This document shows, piece by piece, positions 61,301 to 64,000 of a stretch of DNA of 64,000 bases; position 1 is the stretch's first letter, and each line of letters opens with the position of its first letter. This DNA is from Pseudonocardia sp. DSM 110487. Lineage in GTDB: Bacteria; Actinomycetota; Actinomycetes; Mycobacteriales; Pseudonocardiaceae. Where the stretch lies: positions 7,316,001 through 7,380,000 of the forward strand of contig NZ_CP080521.1 in assembly GCF_019468565.1 (NCBI RefSeq). The letters run 5' to 3'. A program made the translations under genes and the position numbers. The notes under the pieces were generated by a model. That model did not search any database. It saw only the letters and a program-made list of their open reading frames with translations, and was not told where the DNA came from.

Positions 61301-61845
61301 AGGTCGGCGATCGCGAGCTCCGACGAACACGGGAAGCTCGACGACTTCGCGGAGGGGTCGTCGCCGACGAGCGCCACGACCCCTCCGGCGGGAGCGGTGC
61401 CGATCAGGTTGGCGTGCCGGATGGCGTCGCTGGCCCGGTCGAGGCCCGGAGCCTTGCCGTACCAGATCCCGGTGACCCCGTCCGCCGTCAGCGTCGCGAC
61501 CTCGCCGGCGAGCTGGGTCCCGACGATCGCCGTCGCGGCGAGCTCCTCGTTGAGACCTGGCTGGTGGACCACACCATGCCCGGCGAGGATCACCCGCTGC
61601 CGGATGATCTCGAGGTCGTACCCGGCGAGAGGTGATCCTTCGTACCCGGACACGTACGTCCGGATGTCCCGTCCCCGCCGACGGTCGAGCCGAACCCGGT
61701 CGAGCAACATTCTCACCAGGGCCTGGATCCCGGTCAGGTAGATCTGCCCCTCCTCGAGCAGGTAGCGGTCGTCCAGCGAGAAGTCCGCGGGGTGGGCTCG
61801 GGCGGCCGGGTCCGATGGTGCATGGATGCCCACGGCGGTGCTCAT
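58291..61845 (-). CDS. Indolepyruvate:ferredoxin oxidoreductase, fused alpha-beta
   Basis: 1,184 aa. Seen, in order: a pyruvate-ferredoxin-oxidoreductase-type N-terminal domain (RTYVSGYEGSPLAGYDLEI), the TPP-binding domain (FCSGCPHNTSTKTPEGSLVGGGIGCHGMV; GEGAQWIGMAPF), a cysteine cluster CEGCGDCGEKSNCLSV plus CNLDFSCLAGDCPSF for iron-sulfur centres, and the gamma-type domain (ITGIGGTGVMTIAQILATAA; LDQTGLAQKGGAVVSDVKLG). It decarboxylates aryl- or alkyl-2-oxo acids to acyl-CoA with ferredoxin reduction. It follows the 2-hydroxycarboxylate transporter by about 50 bp. The substrate may be an arylpyruvate; not provable here. Confidence 0.92.
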   Translation of the reverse strand: MSTAVGIHAPSDPAARAHPADFSLDDRYLLEEGQIYLTGIQALVRMLLDRVRLDRRRGRDIRTYVSGYEGSPLAGYDLEIIRQRVILAGHGVVHQPGLNEELAATAIVGTQLAGEVATLTADGVTGIWYGKAPGLDRASDAIRHANLIGTAPAGGVVALVGDDPSAKSSSFPCSSELAIADLQLPALYPADSHEVLLHGLHAVELSRASGLWSAMKIGTNVADAAGVATVDRLWSPPDLAELPAGLQAYDHRPHARLVGPALAALERSQQDSRLPVAMEYIRRSGLNRISGATAPGARIGLVAAGKTYLDVRQALAAMHIDERALERYGIRLLKLGAIWPVEPTVVREFAAGLDEIVVVEDKRSFLEAAIKDVLYGTPDAPRVHGKRDPDGRRLFAEAGELDPDAVATGVARRLGAVGEVEPVRAWNARRRRERISLPLAARTPYFCSGCPHNTSTKTPEGSLVGGGIGCHGMVTFMPEKQVGNVMGVCQMGGEGAQWIGMAPFVETEHLLQNIGDGTFAHSGSLAVRAAVAAGVNITYKLLFNSAVAMTGGQAAIGGLTVERVAALLLLEGAKQVVIVTQEPRRVRRALRSLQGGRPSTITVRHRDDVVAVQEELARVAGVTVLIHDQECAAELRRKRKRGTAPTPTERVVINERVCEGCGDCGEKSNCLSVRPVDTEFGRKTQIHQSSCNLDFSCLAGDCPSFVTVVPGSAGRPTPPPVDDDSVLPEPAARFDGDGFTMRITGIGGTGVMTIAQILATAAFVDGKQVRSLDQTGLAQKGGAVVSDVKLGSGPVELAAKLAEGECDLYLGCDSLVATDPVQLKATDPARTVAVVSTAEVPTWRMVVDTTASFPAGSAIRSALEGQVAEARYVAAGELADALFGDEQYANMLLVGAAYQTGALPISADAVERAIELNGVAVEKNRQAFRQGRRAVIADTDTDRRGRALAGAPTPSSLSRAAGRVRGRVRAEGELGRILDIRIPELVAYQDEAYAERYARFVEQVRSVEQQRVPGSTELAEAVARNLFKLMAYKDEYEVARLCLDPALDAGVRDRFGPGSRISYRLHPPVLRAMGMQRKISLGPWAKPALRTLHTMRRLRGTRFDLFGRAEVRRVERALIEEYRDAIEVALAALDRETHASAVALARLPDGVRGYEEIKLRNVASFREALSTAVDAMTGATGSYR

Positions 61846-61897
61846 CGCGTACCTCGTTTCCAGGAAGGTCGTCGGGCGGTTGCTCGGGTGAAGGGCG

Positions 61898-63295
61898 CTA
61901 GCCCGCGCTGGTCAACAGCGGGACCAGGAGGCTGGTGAGCAGAAGCACGAATATTCCGCCGACCCGGTTCGCGACGGTGGCGAACGGCATCAGGTACATG
62001 CGCTCGGCCGCGGAGAGGACAGCCACGTCCCCGGATCCGCCGGTGTCGGCCATGACGAGGCCGGGCGTGATGGCCGCCTCGATGAAGTAGAACTTCACCA
62101 GATACCCGAGTACGCCGGCCGCCAGCCCCGCCAGAAGGACGGTGCACACGGTGAGGAGGACGAAGCGGATGTCGCCCAGCGCGTCGATGATGTCCCCGAC
62201 GTCCATCACAGCGAGCGACAGCGCGGTCAGCAGCGCGGGCACGAACGCGGTCGCGGCCATGTCACCCCACGCCGCGGCGGAGTCCTCGAGGGACTTGGGG
62301 AGCAGGCGGAACACCTTGACGGCCACGGCCAGGAGGGTCGTCCAGGCATAGGGGTGCAGGCCCGGGACGAGGTGACCGAGCATCGTGCCGAGGACGAGGA
62401 GGATTCCGGCGATCGCGAGGCCCTGGGCGAGTGCGATGGTGTTCGCGGCCGTGACGGTCTTGGGGACGCTGAGGTCCTCGGTGTTGCTCTTGATGCGCAG
62501 GAGCTTGCCGTTCCCGGTGAACCCGACGAAGAGCGTGCTCCTGCGCTTGCCGATCCCGTTGAGCACGGCAGCGCAGATGATGCAGACGATGTTGGCCACG
62601 ACGACCGCAGAGACCAGACTGCCGAGCAGGGCGTCGGGTTGTCCACCGAGCTGGTTCGCGTACATCTGGCTCATGGGCAGCGCGCCGATCGGCAGACCGC
62701 CTGCCATGATCGGCGCCGCGATGAAGAGGATCGCGCGGATGAAGCCGAACCCGGTCACGGCTCCCAGTGCCCCGATGGCTGCGAAGACGACGAGGACCGT
62801 TCCGACGACGGGCACCGCGTAGCGCACACCGGCGTTGATCAGCAGCTTGCGCGGCATGCCGAGGATCGCGCCCGCGATGACGGCGATGATGACGAAGTCC
62901 AGGAAGCCCTGGTCGTCGGCGAACGCCTGCACGGTGGTGGTGAGGGATTCGGGGATCAGGCCCAGGTAGGCCAGGATCGCCGGCGCGAAGACACAGAGGA
63001 TGACCGGGAGACCGAAGTCGCGGAGTACCGGAACGGAGTTCGCGATCCACATCAGGAACCAGCCCATCGTCATGGTGACGGCGAAGCCGGTGAGCATCCC
63101 GGGCTCGAGGGTGCCGGTGAGAGACGCCGCGACGACCGCGGCCAGTAGGGCCGCGAAGATCCAGATCGGCATCCCGCCGATGAGCCGCAGGTCCGGGCGC
63201 GACCCTCGGGTGCCGCCCGTACCGGTGGCCGGTTCTGGCTCGGTGGAGGTGCCCGGCTCGCTGTCCCCTGCGCGGGGCAGTGTCGGATTGGACAT
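61898..63295 (-). CDS. 2-hydroxycarboxylate transporter family permease (CitS/MalP type)
   Basis: About 465 aa, eleven or so membrane spans. Seen: GGMPIWIFAALLAAVVAA, GAGA-like loops GPIMAGGLPIGALPMSQMYANQLGG, and the late family motif GGSGDVAVLSAAERMYLMPFATVANRVGG. Known 2HCT members exchange citrate, malate or other 2-hydroxy carboxylates with sodium or protons. ATG 63295 has GGAG six bases upstream; another ATG is adjacent at 63298. It lies 64 bp after the RraA-family gene in the same direction. Confidence 0.85.
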   Translation of the reverse strand: MSNPTLPRAGDSEPGTSTEPEPATGTGGTRGSRPDLRLIGGMPIWIFAALLAAVVAASLTGTLEPGMLTGFAVTMTMGWFLMWIANSVPVLRDFGLPVILCVFAPAILAYLGLIPESLTTTVQAFADDQGFLDFVIIAVIAGAILGMPRKLLINAGVRYAVPVVGTVLVVFAAIGALGAVTGFGFIRAILFIAAPIMAGGLPIGALPMSQMYANQLGGQPDALLGSLVSAVVVANIVCIICAAVLNGIGKRRSTLFVGFTGNGKLLRIKSNTEDLSVPKTVTAANTIALAQGLAIAGILLVLGTMLGHLVPGLHPYAWTTLLAVAVKVFRLLPKSLEDSAAAWGDMAATAFVPALLTALSLAVMDVGDIIDALGDIRFVLLTVCTVLLAGLAAGVLGYLVKFYFIEAAITPGLVMADTGGSGDVAVLSAAERMYLMPFATVANRVGGIFVLLLTSLLVPLLTSAG

Positions 63296-63359
63296 CATTG
63301 TCTCCGTGGTGGGTGTGGGGTCGCTGCCTTCGGGCGGGCCGCATGGATGTGGCGGCCGG

Positions 63360-64000
63360 TCAGTCCGGGACTCGAGGCACCTTCGTGCGCGTCACGAGGT
63401 CCTCGATGTCCGTGCTCGTGCGGATGGCCTCGACGAGCACGTCCTCGGCTGCCTGAGCGCTGGTGGCCGAGGCGACGACCGCCGGGAAGTCTTCGAAAGG
63501 GACCAGGCAGATCCCGTCGTCGTCGGCGATCACGTAGTCGCCCGGACACACCGTCGCCCCGGCAATCGTGACCATGTCGTTCAGTGCCACCGCGTCGACC
63601 CGGTGACGAGCTGCCCGCGGGCTGCGGCTGGTGCTGTAGACCGGCAGGGCGACCTCGGTGATCGTGTCGGAGTCGCGGATGGCGCCGTCGACCACACAGC
63701 CGGCCAGCCCAGCCTTCGCCGCCCACAAGGCCGAGAGACCGCCGAGGACCGCCCAGTCGCGGTTGCCGCTGCAGTCGAAGACGGCGACATCACCGGGGCG
63801 GGCGAGCCCGTAGAGGTCGCGATCTCCTACGGCGAGGTGTCGACGTGCCGAACGGATCACGGTGGGATCGGCGGTGGCCCGGACGTAGCGGAGGGTGACT
63901 GCCGGTCCGCAGAGGCGTTGCCCCGGGGCGACGGGAGACAGCACGGAGGTACCCAGAACCGTTCCGATTCCGATCTCATCCATCGCATCGGCAACGGCGG
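63360..64000 (-). CDS. RraA-family protein/CHA-aldolase-like (5' partial)
   Basis: The frame runs off the right window edge: AVADAMDEIGIGTVLG precedes the first internal ATG, and this is typical internal RraA sequence, so the start lies outside. Seen: GPAVTLRYVRATADP, GDVAVFDCSGNRDWAVLGGLSALWAAKAGLAGCVVDGAIRDSDTITEV with the Arg-Asp pair used by class II pyruvate aldolases of this fold, and VCPGDYVIADDDGICLVP. It is probably an aldolase for a 4-hydroxy-4-methyl- or 4-carboxy-2-oxoglutarate-type compound, with the neighbouring hydroxycarboxylate transporter supplying substrate (inference). Confidence 0.8.
   Translation of the reverse strand, partial: AVADAMDEIGIGTVLGTSVLSPVAPGQRLCGPAVTLRYVRATADPTVIRSARRHLAVGDRDLYGLARPGDVAVFDCSGNRDWAVLGGLSALWAAKAGLAGCVVDGAIRDSDTITEVALPVYSTSRSPRAARHRVDAVALNDMVTIAGATVCPGDYVIADDDGICLVPFEDFPAVVASATSAQAAEDVLVEAIRTSTDIEDLVTRTKVPRVPD

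Noticed and set aside
1..64000. CRISPR array, rRNA genes, prophage structural genes or replication origin
   Set aside because: No regularly spaced repeats, rRNA sequence, capsid/tail genes or origin-like iterons were seen when reading both strands.

Overview
The window is GC-rich, codon-biased DNA from a high-GC actinobacterium, most likely of the Pseudonocardia/Amycolatopsis group. This is an inference from many GTG starts, ATGA/GTGA gene overlaps, several probable leaderless genes, a TIGR03084-type (mycothiol-enzyme-like) protein, a VapBC45-like pair, and a CYP255/GcoA-like P450 that resembles the Amycolatopsis guaiacol demethylase. It alternates between catabolic operons and islands rich in IS elements, integrases and gene remnants.

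Region by region. 1-8.3 kb: end of a metallo-beta-lactamase-fold gene; IclR regulator divergent from an MFS transporter and a DapA-family lyase; a minus-strand group of 68-aa protein, ferredoxin, wrecked ferredoxin reductase, dihydrodiol-dehydrogenase-like SDR and alpha/beta hydrolase, with a LysR regulator. 8.4-21.5 kb: an accessory island with a HigBA-like pair (toxin carrying two compensating frameshifts), an IS5-family insertion that splits a conserved gene and fuses in frame to it, a VapBC45-like pair, an IS701-family insertion with CTAG duplications, a TetR/membrane-hydrolase pair around a 37-bp perfect palindrome, an AbrB-like protein plus tyrosine recombinase, and two copies of a short leaderless ORF/hairpin element.

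21.5-42.2 kb is the metabolic core, for lignin-type methoxylated aromatics. On the minus strand, a vanillyl-alcohol-oxidase-family flavoenzyme is followed by a tight set: LigM/DesA-like demethylase, MetF, PurU, a second LigM/DesA-like demethylase, then a LivGFHMK-type uptake system. The demethylases would move methyl groups onto tetrahydrofolate; MetF and PurU would recycle the methyl-THF toward formate and free THF. Divergently, a GcoA-like P450 leads an operon with 4-oxalomesaconate hydratase (LigJ), a substrate-binding-protein-fold protein without a signal peptide, CHA aldolase (LigK), a cupin, a ferredoxin reductase, a 2Fe-2S ferredoxin and a zinc alcohol dehydrogenase. Three promoters in this core (flavoenzyme, demethylase operon, P450 operon) each carry the same 32-bp composite operator in the same orientation, about 86-107 bp before the start codon, so the core looks like one regulon. 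Its regulator was not identified.

42.2-46.8 kb: a LacI-regulated Gfo/Idh dehydrogenase plus TIM-barrel isomerase pair with tandem palindromic operators, then a zone of regulator and integrase remnants. 46.8-54.2 kb: a second LacI locus with a TRAP transporter operon that includes a shikimate dehydrogenase-like gene, opposite a 3-dehydroshikimate dehydratase; together they suggest uptake of shikimate/quinate and conversion to protocatechuate. 54.2-64 kb: VOC and SnoaL-like proteins, an HxlR regulator, a TIGR03084 protein with an AtuA remnant, an N-terminally truncated carboxylesterase, and a minus-strand operon of RraA-family protein, 2-hydroxycarboxylate transporter and a fused indolepyruvate:ferredoxin oxidoreductase. 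The ring-cleavage dioxygenase expected between the demethylases and LigJ/LigK is not in the window.
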